Shown: piece by piece, positions 48,431 to 58,411 of the stretch
Layout: each line of letters starts with the position of its first letter
Position numbering within the stretch: the first letter of the stretch is position 1
Origin: Amaurobius ferox
Lineage: Eukaryota; Arthropoda; Arachnida; Araneae; Amaurobiidae
Direction: 5' to 3'
NCBI GenBank assembly: GCA_951213105.1
Contig: OX578152.1
Coordinates: 96,594,568-96,658,567 of the forward strand
Length of the DNA stretch: 64,000 nucleotides
Program-made: the position numbers and the translations under genes
The notes under the pieces: generated by a model
What the model saw: the letters and a program-made list of their open reading frames with translations, nothing else
What the model was told of the DNA's origin: nothing
The model's database searches: none

Positions 48431-51155
48431 CAGCCACAGAAAAGTTGGATGAATCGTCAGATGACATTCAACTTCCAGCATCATAAATTAGCCAAGTTTT
48501 AGATCGAATGGAGTATACGGCTATTGTTTCTACAGTCACAGAAAAGTTGAAGGAATCATCAGATCAAATTCTAGTTCCAACATCATAATAATTTCTGATG
48601 TTGAAATTAGAATCCAGCTTTATATGGAATAGAGTATTTGGGCATTATTTCTATAGCCACAGAAAAGTTGGAGGAATCGTCAGCCGACATTCTAGTTCCA
48701 ACATCAGAATAATTTCTGATGTTGAAACTAGAACCCACCTTTAACTGAAATGGAGTATATAGGTATGATTTCTAAAACCACGGAACAGTTGGAGGAATCG
48801 TCAGATGACATTCTAGTTCCAATATCAGAAATTAACCCAGCTTTAGATCGAATGGAGTATATGGACATTGTTTCTGCAAATACAGAATAGTTGGAGGAAT
48901 CGTCGGATTACATTCTAGTTCCAACATCAGAATAATTTCTGATGTTGGAACTAGAACCCAATTTTGGATGGAATGGAGTATATGGGCATTATTTCTGCAG
49001 CCACATAAAAGTTGGAGGAATCGTCAGCTGGCATTCTAGTTCCGACATCAGAATCATTTCTGATATTGGAGCTGGAACCCAGCTTTAAATGGAAGAGTAT
49101 ATGGCCATTGTTTCTATAACAACAGAAGAGTTGGTGAAATCGTCAGATGACATTCTAATACCAGCATCCGAATTTAGTCCAGCTTTAGATGGAATGGAGT
49201 ATATGGGCATTGCTTCTACAACAACAGAATAGGTGGAGGAATCATCAAATGATATTCTAGTTCCAACATCAGAATCATTTCTGATGTTGGAGCTAGAACC
49301 CAGCTTTAGATGGAATGGGGTATAGGGGTAATGTTGCTACAACCACAAAACACTTGGAGGAATCGTCAGATGACATTCTAGTTTCAACATCAGAAAGTAA
49401 CCCAGCTTTAGATGGAATGGAGTATATGGGCATTGTTTCTACAACCACAGAAGAGTTGGAGGAATTTTCAAATGACATTCTAGTTCCAACATCAGAAATT
49501 AGCCCAGATTTAGATGGAGAGGCGTGTATGGGCATTGTTTCTACAGAGGAAACGTCAGATGATATTCTAGTTCCATCAACAGAATATTTTCTGACCTTCG
49601 AACTAGAACCCAGCTTTAGCTGGAGTGGAATATATGGCCATTGTTTCTACAACTACAGAACTGTTGGATTCATCCAACTGCCGTCAGATAACATTCTACT
49701 GTCGTCAGATCTAACTGTTGTCAGACAATATTCTACTTCCAACGTCAGACATTAGCCCAGCTTTAGAAGGACTGGAGCATATGGTCATTGTTTCTACAGC
49801 CACAGAAAAGTTGAAGGAATCGTAATATCATATTCTAGTTCCAACATCAAAGTAATTTCTGATGTTGGAACTAGAATCCAGCTTTAGATGGAATGGAGTA
49901 TATGTCTATTGTTTCTACAGCCACAGAAAATTTGAAGGAATCATCAGATGATATTCTAGTTCCAACTTCAAAATAATTTCTAATGTTGAAACTAGAATCC
50001 AGCTTTAGATGGAATGGAGTATATGGGCATTTTTTCTACAACCACAGAAACGTTGGAGGAATCGTCAGCTGGGATTCTAGTTCCAACATAAGAAATTAAC
50101 CCAGCTTTAGAAGGAATGGAGTATATGAGCATTATATCTATAACCACAGAACAGTTGGAGGAATCGTCAGATGACATTCTAGTTCCAATATCAGAATAAT
50201 TTCTGATGTTGGAACTAGAACCCAATTACTGATGGAATGGAGAATGTGTGTACTATTTCTACAAGCACAGAACAGTTGAAGGAATCGTCAGATGATATTC
50301 TAATGCCAGCATCCGGATTTAGTCCAGCTTTAGATGGAATGGAGTATATGGGCATTGTTTCTATAACCACAGAACAGGTGGAGGAATCGTCAGATGACAT
50401 TCTAGTTTCAACATCAGGAATTAACCCAGCTTTAGATGGAATGGAGTACATGGGTATTGCTTCTACAGCCACAAAAAAGTTGAAGGAATCATCAGATGGA
50501 ATTCTAGTTCCAATATCATAATAATTTCTGATGTTAGACCTAGAATCCAGTTTTAGATGGAATGGAGTAAATGAGCATTGTTTCTATAGCCACAGAAAAT
50601 TTGGAGGAATCGTCAGCTGATATTTTAGTTCCAACATTTTAAAAATTTCTGATGTTGGAACTAAAATCCAGCTTTAGACGGAGAGGAATATATTGGCATT
50701 GTTTCTACAACCACAAAACAGTTGGATGAATCGTCAGATGACATTCTACTTTCAACATCAGAAATTAGTTCAGCTTTAGATAGAGTGGTGTATACAGTAA
50801 TTGTTTCGACAGCCACAGAAAAGTTAAAGGAATCGTCAGATGACATTGTAGTTCCAATATCAGAATAATTTCTGATGTTGGAGCTAGAACCCAGTTTTAG
50901 ATGGAAGAATTTATGGACATTGTTTCTACAACCGCAGAACAGTTGGAGGAATCTTCAGATGACATTCTAATACCAACATCCGAATTTAGCTCAGCTTTAG
51001 ATGGAATGAAGTATATGGGTATTGTTTCTACAGCTACAGAAAAGTTGGAGGAATCGTCATCTGACATTATAGTTCCAATATTAGAATAATTTCGGTTGTT
51101 GGAACTAGAACTCACCTTTAGATGGTATGGAGTATATGGGCATTGTTTCTACAGC
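48431..51155 (+). repeat. 102-bp coding-type repeat array with hairpins, block 2
   Basis: Continuation of the array after LTR copy 1, and of the array up to LTR copy 2. It spans the junction of the 4,865-bp duplication (50421). Hairpin units occur at about 48588, 48711, 48935, 49855, 50198, 50865 and others. The longest uninterrupted plus frames are 146 codons (49315-49755) and 94 codons (50237-50521). Confidence 0.85.
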
Positions 51156-51371
51156 TGTTGGGTTGTTACTTTTGGCAATTTAATAATTTTAGGAAATTTG
51201 TTTTTAATCTAAACGTGTTCAGGGGTCTTATTTACATAGTTGTCCTCTTTTAAGGTCTTATTTACATAGTTGTGCTCTTTTAAGGTCTTATTTGCATAGT
51301 TGTCCTCTTTTAAGGTCTTATTTACATAGTCATTCTATTTTAGTTATCCATTTTAAGATTGCTTAGGGTTT
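51156..51371. mobile_element. Probable solo LTR, copy 2, 5' part
   Basis: First 216 bp of the second LTR copy, up to the LINE insertion site. The rest is at 56487-58411. Confidence 0.7.
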
Positions 51372-51788
51372 TGATATTCTTCTCAAGGTCTCAAGGACGG
51401 GGTTAGTGGAGTACCCAGGAGAGGAAATGCTTCCTCCCTTTAAACTCCAGAAGAAAAGGAAAAAAGAAATGAAAAGGAAGTAGTAACGTGTAATTTAAGC
51501 AACTAAAAGGTAGTTGAGAACTAAGAGATGCTTGGGGGGGGGGGGACCTAAGTCCCACCCTTCCCCAAGTCTTCAGAAGACTGAATGTTGGGGCCCAAGC
51601 GAGCGCCCAACAGAGTAGAAAAAGAGGGGGATAGACTGGGTGCGCCCCGAGGGGCGCAGGGCCTTGAGCTTGAGATGTGCCTAGTAGTGACGAAGGGGGG
51701 AAGGCTTGCCAATAAAACGCGCAGTCCCAAAAGCTAGGGAGAAGTACAGCTGCTAGAGTCTGCAACTAACAAAGGAGAGCTAATAAAA

Positions 51789-54717
51789 CTATGATGGACG
51801 AAACCGCTTTTTAGGGCGGAAGAAGATATCCTTCACCGATCGAGCAAGTAACGACCGGGGGCGCTTTCGCGTGCCCGGCCGACCAGGTCGATAGTGCGGG
51901 ATATTGTCCAACGTAGGATTATTTACGCTTCTCAGACCTCTATGAAAATTTAAAGAGAGTTTTTTGACATATTCCAAGAAGGGCCTAATTCTGAGGTCTT
52001 TGTGCAGGACTTCTAGTTGGACGTAGGTCGGCAGATTAGCAAACATACGCAGTGCGTTATTTTGGATGACTTGAAGCTTCTTAAGGTGAGTCTCAGCCGC
52101 GGTACCCCAAATTGGGACACCGTACGTCATGATGGGACGAATATAGGACTTGTATAGCAATAACTTATTCTGAGTGGACAGGCGGCTATTTCTAGCCAAA
52201 AGGGGTCGAAGTTGGGCAAGTGCAGACTTCACTTTCTTACTAATTTCAGAAATGTGAAGTTTCCACGTAAATTTGGAATCTAAGTACACTCCTAGGTACT
52301 TATAACTATCTTGCCAGGGAATAGGCTGATTATTTAAGATGAGATTAGCGGGATGGGTATTCCGAGGGGGGGGGGAAGGTGACAGCAGCACACTTACCGA
52401 CGTTTACTTTGATTCTCCATTTGATCAGCCATTGTGTCAGCTTGTCCAGGTAGCTTTGAAGAATGCTGTGCACGACTTGTGTCTGTTTGTGATGAGTGAT
52501 CAGGGCGGTGTCATCGGCATAGAGGCCAAGGGCGACACCGGGGGAGCGCGGAAGATCGTTAATGTAGAGGTTGAACAGTTTGGGCCCAACAAGAGAACCT
52601 TGCGGGACCCCGCTGAGAACATTCCTGGGAGAGGATATGATGTCGGCAACACGAACGGCAAAACTTCGACCAGTTAAATAAGAGTGAAGGATATGAATAA
52701 GATTTGGAGGGAAGGAGCGTTTGATAAGTTTGAACAACAATCCGTTTATCCATACCTTATCAAACGCCTTCTGCAGATCCAGAAAAACAATGGACGAGCT
52801 TTCGCGTTTGCTACGCGCCCCATGGACGAGCTCAACGACCCGCAGCAACTGGTGCTGAGTTGTTGTTGTTGAAACCCAGACCGTCCGACCTACCAGAAAG
52901 GTGTAAGGTAACTGTTTGGACGGCCGGGAAATGCCACCCAATTTGGACCGGAACCCAGTGGGGGAGGCATCCACAGAACTGGTGCTGAGTGGAGTGTTTC
53001 TTCCTGAACCCATATTGTTCAGGAATAACTATGTTCCTCAGGTCGCAGAACTCGTCCATGCGACGCATTAAGACAAACTCGAAAAGCTTCGAAAGACCTG
53101 AAAGTAGAGAGATTGGACGGTAGTTGACCGCAAGCGAATGGTCAAGACCTGGCTTGGGAAGGGGTGCAACAATGGCTACCTTCCAAGCCCCAGGGAAATA
53201 ATTATGTCGTAAAAGGAGGTTGAAGAGCTTTACTATATAATTATATAGTAAAGAAGGCAGGCTCTTCAACATCATGGAAGTGATGAGATCCTTCCCAGGA
53301 GCCTTGTTCTTCTTGAGTTTTAGAATACGGGGCTGCAGCTCTTTCCAAGTGACATCAGTCAGAGTATAAGGAATCGGTGTTGTGATGAACTGTTCAACCT
53401 TGGCGTCCACGAACGCAACCGTCCTGGGATCGATTACGTCGTGGTGTGGTTCAAACTGGCTTCTAAGACTGTCTGCAAGCAGCTCAGCCTTTTGTGTGTG
53501 AGAAGTCGCCCTGAAGTTAGGACCTTCAAGGGTCGGAATGTGTGTTTTGTGCCTACGAATGCGTGAGGTTGCCCTCCAAATGGTGTTGTCTTTAGTCGTT
53601 AGGGACTCAACATAAGTATTCCACCGTGCACAGCTATGAGCTTTGATTTTAGCTCTCACCTGAGACCGAACATAGTTCAGTTCTCGCTTGATGGCTGGGT
53701 CTCTGCTGGCCTGCCAGTCTCTGCGCAAATGGTTGCGTTTGCTGATCATCTCCCTGATGTCTAGAGGAAGTCGGAGGTGATCGACTTTGTTGCTTTTGGG
53801 CCAAGAGGATGCAGAGTAGGCATTTCGTATCATTGTCTCGAGATTTCCCACCTCTGCATCCAGTTGGTCCTTAGTATTGGCAACGGGGGGGGGGGGGAGC
53901 TCCTCTGCTAGGAGTTCCTTGAATCTATTCCAGTTGGTGTTCAGCTTCGCAGTTTGCCTGATGTTGAAATTGTCCAATTCAAGGGTGTAGATGACAGGGA
54001 GATGATCCGATGGAAGCTCGTTGAATGCCTCCATGCAATAGGTGTAAGGCATATTGCTGGTGACCGCAAAGTCAAGCACGTTATCCATGTGAGTAGGATC
54101 CGCAGGCGCTACAATCTCAAGGTTCCTCTCGTCGGTCCAGCGTTTAAGCCGGAATCCGCGAGAGTTCGCATGAGGGCAACCCCAAGCAGGGTGCTTGGCA
54201 TTGAAGTCACCAGCGACTATTGCATGGGGCGAGATCTTGAATAGAGACTGCAGGTCAGACATGACGTCGTTGACTGGAGCAGACGGATGTAGATACGTGG
54301 ACACAATGGTGATCACTGGATTATTCGGTAAAGCAAGTTGAACGATGGTGGCCTCCCCCTCCCTCATGGGGGGGGGAGGCGGGAGTGCGGCAAGCCGCGA
54401 CGAACATATATTGCTGTGCCACCAGCGGAGTGATTGCTAACTAGAGGCCTGTCGTCATTGTATAAGTCATAGTTAGCAATCTTGCAAGATTTAATCTTGC
54501 AAGATTGGAAGGATGGGTCTCTGCTGGCCTGCCAGTCTCGGACTGAAGTGGGTCTGAAGTGGGTCTGAAGTGGACTGAAGTGGATCTCTTGGACCAAAAA
54601 CAAGTCTAAGTTATATGCTATACAGAAGTCCCTAGCTTCATTGATTTTACCTCTAAGTCCATTGGCATTCCAGATGCCAATGGTAAGATCCTTCAAGTTC
54701 CTTGCGCGAGAAACCAT
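51789..54717 (-). pseudogene. LINE ORF2, endonuclease-reverse transcriptase, disrupted
   Basis: Starts MVSRARNLKDL. APE-type endonuclease: IWNANGLRGK and VQEIHF, then after a frame change AGDFNAKHPAWG and SDHLPVIY. RT: YRPISLLSGLSKLFE, EQYGFRKKHST, then the SINE insert, FLDLQKAFDKVW, SGVPQGSLVGP and the catalytic YADD (LGLYADDTALI). A final thumb/C-terminal part (YKYLGVYLD, TYGVPIWG) ends RPKKRFRPS. Breaks: an indel at the G/C tract 54366-54374, an indel at 52366-52375, the 116-bp SINE (52861-52976), and a scrambled patch at 54480-54600. Therefore not functional as assembled. Confidence 0.88.
52861..52976 (-). mobile_element. 116-bp SINE-tail insertion inside LINE ORF2
   Basis: The 3' part of the SINE on the minus strand, ending in a (caa)n-type tail (tgttgttgttgaaaccc on the plus strand), flanked by a perfect 14-bp duplication aactggtgctgagt (52847-52860 and 52977-52990). 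It splits the RT between the motifs ending in STQHQ and those starting LLRVVE. Confidence 0.93.
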
Positions 54718-54887
54718 GGCCGAGGGGGGGGGGGGCTAAGCTTGGCTGACGAGAGCAAAGACGCTCTCGTAAATTATGTTGACTTTGTCTATCTCGGTAG
54801 GAGCAGACCGAAGGGCGGGTAGGGCATTCTTAAATGCCCTGTTAGTTATTTCCATACCGTATCTCTCTTCAAATCTGAAGAGGTAAT

Positions 54888-56423
54888 TTAGAAAATCATC
54901 AGTTTCTGCAGTGTTATTGTGAGCTCCTTGGGGTGCAGGTAATTTAGGTGGGGCTTGAGTAGCCTTTTTGGGCGCCTCGCTGCGTCCTGTTGTAGCGCTC
55001 GCATATGAGCGAAGCGGGTTGGCAAGCTTTCCAGTGAAGGTGGAATTTGACGGGGGGGGGGGGGGGAGGGTTTAAATTTTGGAAAACGGGGGCAGTTACG
55101 GTAGGAGGCAGGGTGCTCTCCTCCACAGTTAAAGCATTTGCAGGGGGCTTCATAGGGTTTGGTGCAGTCTTTAGTATGATGGGGCTGCGCGCACTTTACG
55201 CAGTTGGGGGGGAGGTGACATCCGTTACTTGTATGGAAGTAGGATTGGCACCGGAAACATTGGACGACCTGCCGGGGTCCTCTATATTTCTCAACTTTAA
55301 TTATCATGTTGAAAAGATTAGTTACATTATAGATTTTTTCATTTGCAGGATTTTTTGGGATCTGCACATAGTAAAGTGGCATGTTAATGCGGTTGGCCTT
55401 GGGGCCCCTTGCCAGCTGCGTGACGCTGATGGGCTTGAGCCCCAGGCATTCCAGCTCTTGAGAGATTTCATTTACGTCTGTGCAGATCGGGAGGCCACGA
55501 ATTACTACTTTTAAAGGTTTCTGGTCGTCCAAGAGGTATGACTTAAATTCCACCTTCTTATCAATTAAAAATCTCTGGATGTTAATATACTCCTCTCGAG
55601 TATTGACGTGAACTTTTAGGAAGTCACCAGCGTTGGTTAGCTTGCTGGTGAGATTCTTAGCAATTTTGTTTAGATCAACTAACAGCTGAGACCAGTTAGT
55701 GGTCAGGGCTATGAAGAAGGGTGGGGGGCGGCGTTCCTTTTTAGGAGCGTCTATTACATTATTCAAGTCAGCATTTTCATTGTCCGGAGCCGGAACATCT
55801 GGCTCAGTACTATTGACGTTGAGGGGGGGGGGGTTGTTTAGAAGCATGGCAGATTTCCTGCTGGCGGTATGCCTTTTAGGAGGCTGCTGAAAACCTTCGT
55901 CGTCTAAGCAACGAGAGTGTTTTTTAGAGCTACTAGGCACCGGAATATTACTAACATCATTTACAATAGGATCAGATTGGTCATTTACTGGCTTACTATT
56001 AGTTTGTGAGGCAATAGGTCTGGTTGAGGGGGGAGGAGGCATTAAATAACTGCCGGAGGAAGGCCTCCGACAGGTCTCACCATAGGCAGGCAGGTTGTTT
56101 TCAGTCAACAGTCCATTCAGCAGTCCTTCCGTGGAGTTGAGGCTGTTCAGTAATTCATCTTTACGATGGGCATCAGAGGCTTGGAGTCTGATTTGGAAGT
56201 TCAATCTTTTAATGAAGGTCCGTAGAACAGTAACAGCTTCGAAAGGATCTTTAGGGATGATTATATCCAGTGGATCGAAGTGTTCGTTGTTGTCCAAGTC
56301 CATATTAACAGCATGGATGTCACCACGTGGTTCATTTCTGACCTCGTGGGAAGTGACCGAGTCAGGCTTAACAGCACCGGCAGTGGGTGGGGTCCCTGCG
56401 GCAGCAGGGGGAGAAAGCAGCAT
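54888..56423 (-). CDS. LINE ORF1, gag-like nucleic-acid-binding protein
   Basis: An intact 511-codon frame starting 63 bp from the 5' end of the LINE. The N-terminal half is low-complexity and Pro/Ser/Asn-rich with a basic stretch. The middle (about 230-385) matches the conserved domain before the knuckles in jockey-group gag proteins (IRGLP, YYVQIPKNP). Three zinc knuckles lie at about 389-445: CX2CX4HX4C (CFRCQSYFHTSNGC), CX2CX3HX4C (CVKCAQPHHTKDC) and CX2CX3HX6C with the hallmark HPASYRNC. Expected to bind the LINE RNA. Poly-Pro runs are encoded by G/C homopolymers that keep frame here. Confidence 0.85.
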   Translation of the reverse strand: MLLSPPAAAGTPPTAGAVKPDSVTSHEVRNEPRGDIHAVNMDLDNNEHFDPLDIIIPKDPFEAVTVLRTFIKRLNFQIRLQASDAHRKDELLNSLNSTEGLLNGLLTENNLPAYGETCRRPSSGSYLMPPPPSTRPIASQTNSKPVNDQSDPIVNDVSNIPVPSSSKKHSRCLDDEGFQQPPKRHTASRKSAMLLNNPPPLNVNSTEPDVPAPDNENADLNNVIDAPKKERRPPPFFIALTTNWSQLLVDLNKIAKNLTSKLTNAGDFLKVHVNTREEYINIQRFLIDKKVEFKSYLLDDQKPLKVVIRGLPICTDVNEISQELECLGLKPISVTQLARGPKANRINMPLYYVQIPKNPANEKIYNVTNLFNMIIKVEKYRGPRQVVQCFRCQSYFHTSNGCHLPPNCVKCAQPHHTKDCTKPYEAPCKCFNCGGEHPASYRNCPRFPKFKPSPPPPRQIPPSLESLPTRFAHMRALQQDAARRPKRLLKPHLNYLHPKELTITLQKLMIF

Positions 56424-56486
56424 TTCCGGATCAGAGCGGGAGCAGTGAGAAAACAGGTCCTACACGTACGGTGGCTCGGAGGGGAA

Positions 56487-58411
56487 TGATATTCTTCTGT
56501 TCCAAATAGATTCTATTCCATAGTAATTGTGTTTAGAATGGCGAAAGTTCGGTCTTTTTAGGTTTCAGCAATTTGAATTGATTTAAATTGGCTAATTTGC
56601 AATTCCATTTATTGCTCTTTTTATTTCTTTTAATTTGATTCCAAATTTGTTGTTATCGGTTAAAAATTCGTTAGTTGATCGCGATTTTTCAGTTTTATTC
56701 TATTTTCAGCTTTTTAAATATTTCAGAATCGTTCATGTTTAAATTGGTGCCGAATTCGTATATTCCAAATCGTTTCACTTCATTTCTTTTAATTTTCGTC
56801 TGCTTTGAAATCCCAATCCTCTTCTTAAAAATTTCGAGTTTTTAATTGGTTGACCGTAATATTAAAATCGCCTGTCATTAATTATTTTATCGTTCATCGA
56901 TAATTTTGTTTACAATCTGTGGCAGCGATGTTTCGCAGTATATAAATAAACTCGCGCTGTTTTTCACTCCCTTCTCTTATTATTAATTAGAAGTCAAGAT
57001 GTGATCTATGAAATTGTTGTTTTTGGTGTTTCGGCGCGAGCCGAACCGAAGTTCGAATTCGGAATGAAACGTTCTTTTATTCTCAGCAAAGCCTGCGTTG
57101 AGTTTTCTCAGAGATGAGTTCTTCTAAGTTTACTGTTTAACCAACATTCTTTTGCTGTTTTTTTTCTTTTTTTTTTTTTTTTGTTTAATTGAATCCTCCT
57201 TCTGTGCTCTCTGAAAATGTTTCGTTTGGATGATGTGGGAGCCGGACCTTTGTTATGTCTAGACGGACGGAACGATTGGAGATGTTGATATTGGTTTCCC
57301 GTCCTCTAAATGATGTTTCTGCGATGTTTGCGATGATGATGTAACACGTCGGTTAAGTGTCTATTTCTCCCTGGATATGCTGATCTTATTATGAAGAACT
57401 GGAGCGTCATTTTTGGTGAAAAGCACCGGACATATGCTATGCATTCAGCTTTGATGTCAAAGATCCGGTGCAGCTGTGTGGAGAAATTATTACATCGTTA
57501 CTAAACGTCCTATTTGGAATATCCCTTTGGAATTCGGATCCAGCCGGAGATTTTTCCTCACCTCTGACGGACATAACCCTCTTGTGCCGTGTTTGCTTTT
57601 CAAGAAGTGTTCTCTAGGAACTTTGGTGACTTTTGCTGTTGGGTCCTCTCCTGCAGATCTCTGCTGTTTTCCCCCTGGAGCTTTTGGTGAAACCTTTCCT
57701 ATTTCTATTTCTCAATAGTTAAAATATGTTTTATTCTAATCATTTTCAGTTTTAGATGAATAAGACTCTAGACCTATATATTTTAGGTCACCTGAACCTG
57801 AGGTTTTTTTTTACTTTTTGTTCTAAATTTCCCTTTTGCCTAACTGATGTTCTTTTTATTCTAAATTCTAATTTAGCAAATAATTGAATAATTTTAACAT
57901 TGTTAACTTTAAATTTTATATTCTAATGCTTTTCTACCACTATACATCCGGCCATTCTATTAATTCAATTTAATTAATTTATTTATGATGTTTAATTTGA
58001 TTTATTTAGTTAATGAGATGTAAACTTTAATGAATCTTTAAAAATGAAGTTTAAATTTTAAAAAAGTTAGATTTTTGAAAATTTAAAAATTTGTGTTCTT
58101 TCTTTCTCTTTCTTTTTACTTTAAGGAATTTTTTATTTTAGGAAAGTGCCATTTTAATATTTTACAGGAGTACATATTTGTACACTTAGGCTAACTGGTC
58201 AATAGATCCACTTTGGTTTATTTCTAGAATGTTTACACGTTTTAGAAATCTAGGAGAATTATAGGGTTTTAGGAACTTTAGAACTTTTGCAAATTTTTAG
58301 ATAATTTACAAATTTAGTTTTGCAGCTTTCAGAGATATTTTTTCAGAATGATTAGAAATATTTAATATAATATTTTTTTTGATATATCATAATGCGTTTT
58401 TCTTTCAGACA
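56487..58411. mobile_element. Probable solo LTR, copy 2, 3' part
   Basis: Continues LTR copy 2 after the LINE; the first 12 bases are the target duplication. Ends TTTCAGACA, then CAGC at 58412-58415. Matches copy 1 apart from a T-tract length change near 57170 and rare substitutions. Confidence 0.75.

Larger units (their letters stand above)
51384..56486 (-). mobile_element. Jockey-like LINE inserted in LTR copy 2
   Basis: A 5,103-bp non-LTR retrotransposon on the minus strand, flanked by a perfect 12-bp target duplication tgatattcttct (51372-51383 and 56487-56498). LTR copy 1 supplies the empty site at 46507-46518. It has ORF1 (gag-like) then ORF2 (endonuclease-RT) and about 400 bp of GC-rich 3' UTR. 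Its 3' end (…cttgagaccttg) has no poly(A) tail, which is unusual for jockey. It is full length at both ends. Confidence 0.9.

Noticed and set aside
49293..49535. Minus-strand Ser-rich open frames across the array
   Set aside because: They are open only because the unit is a multiple of three; the plus frame fits the leader at 43621-43782 better.
51403..51765. 120-codon frame in the LINE 3' region
   Set aside because: Lies in the GC-rich LINE 3' UTR and crosses a poly(G) tract; no protein resemblance.
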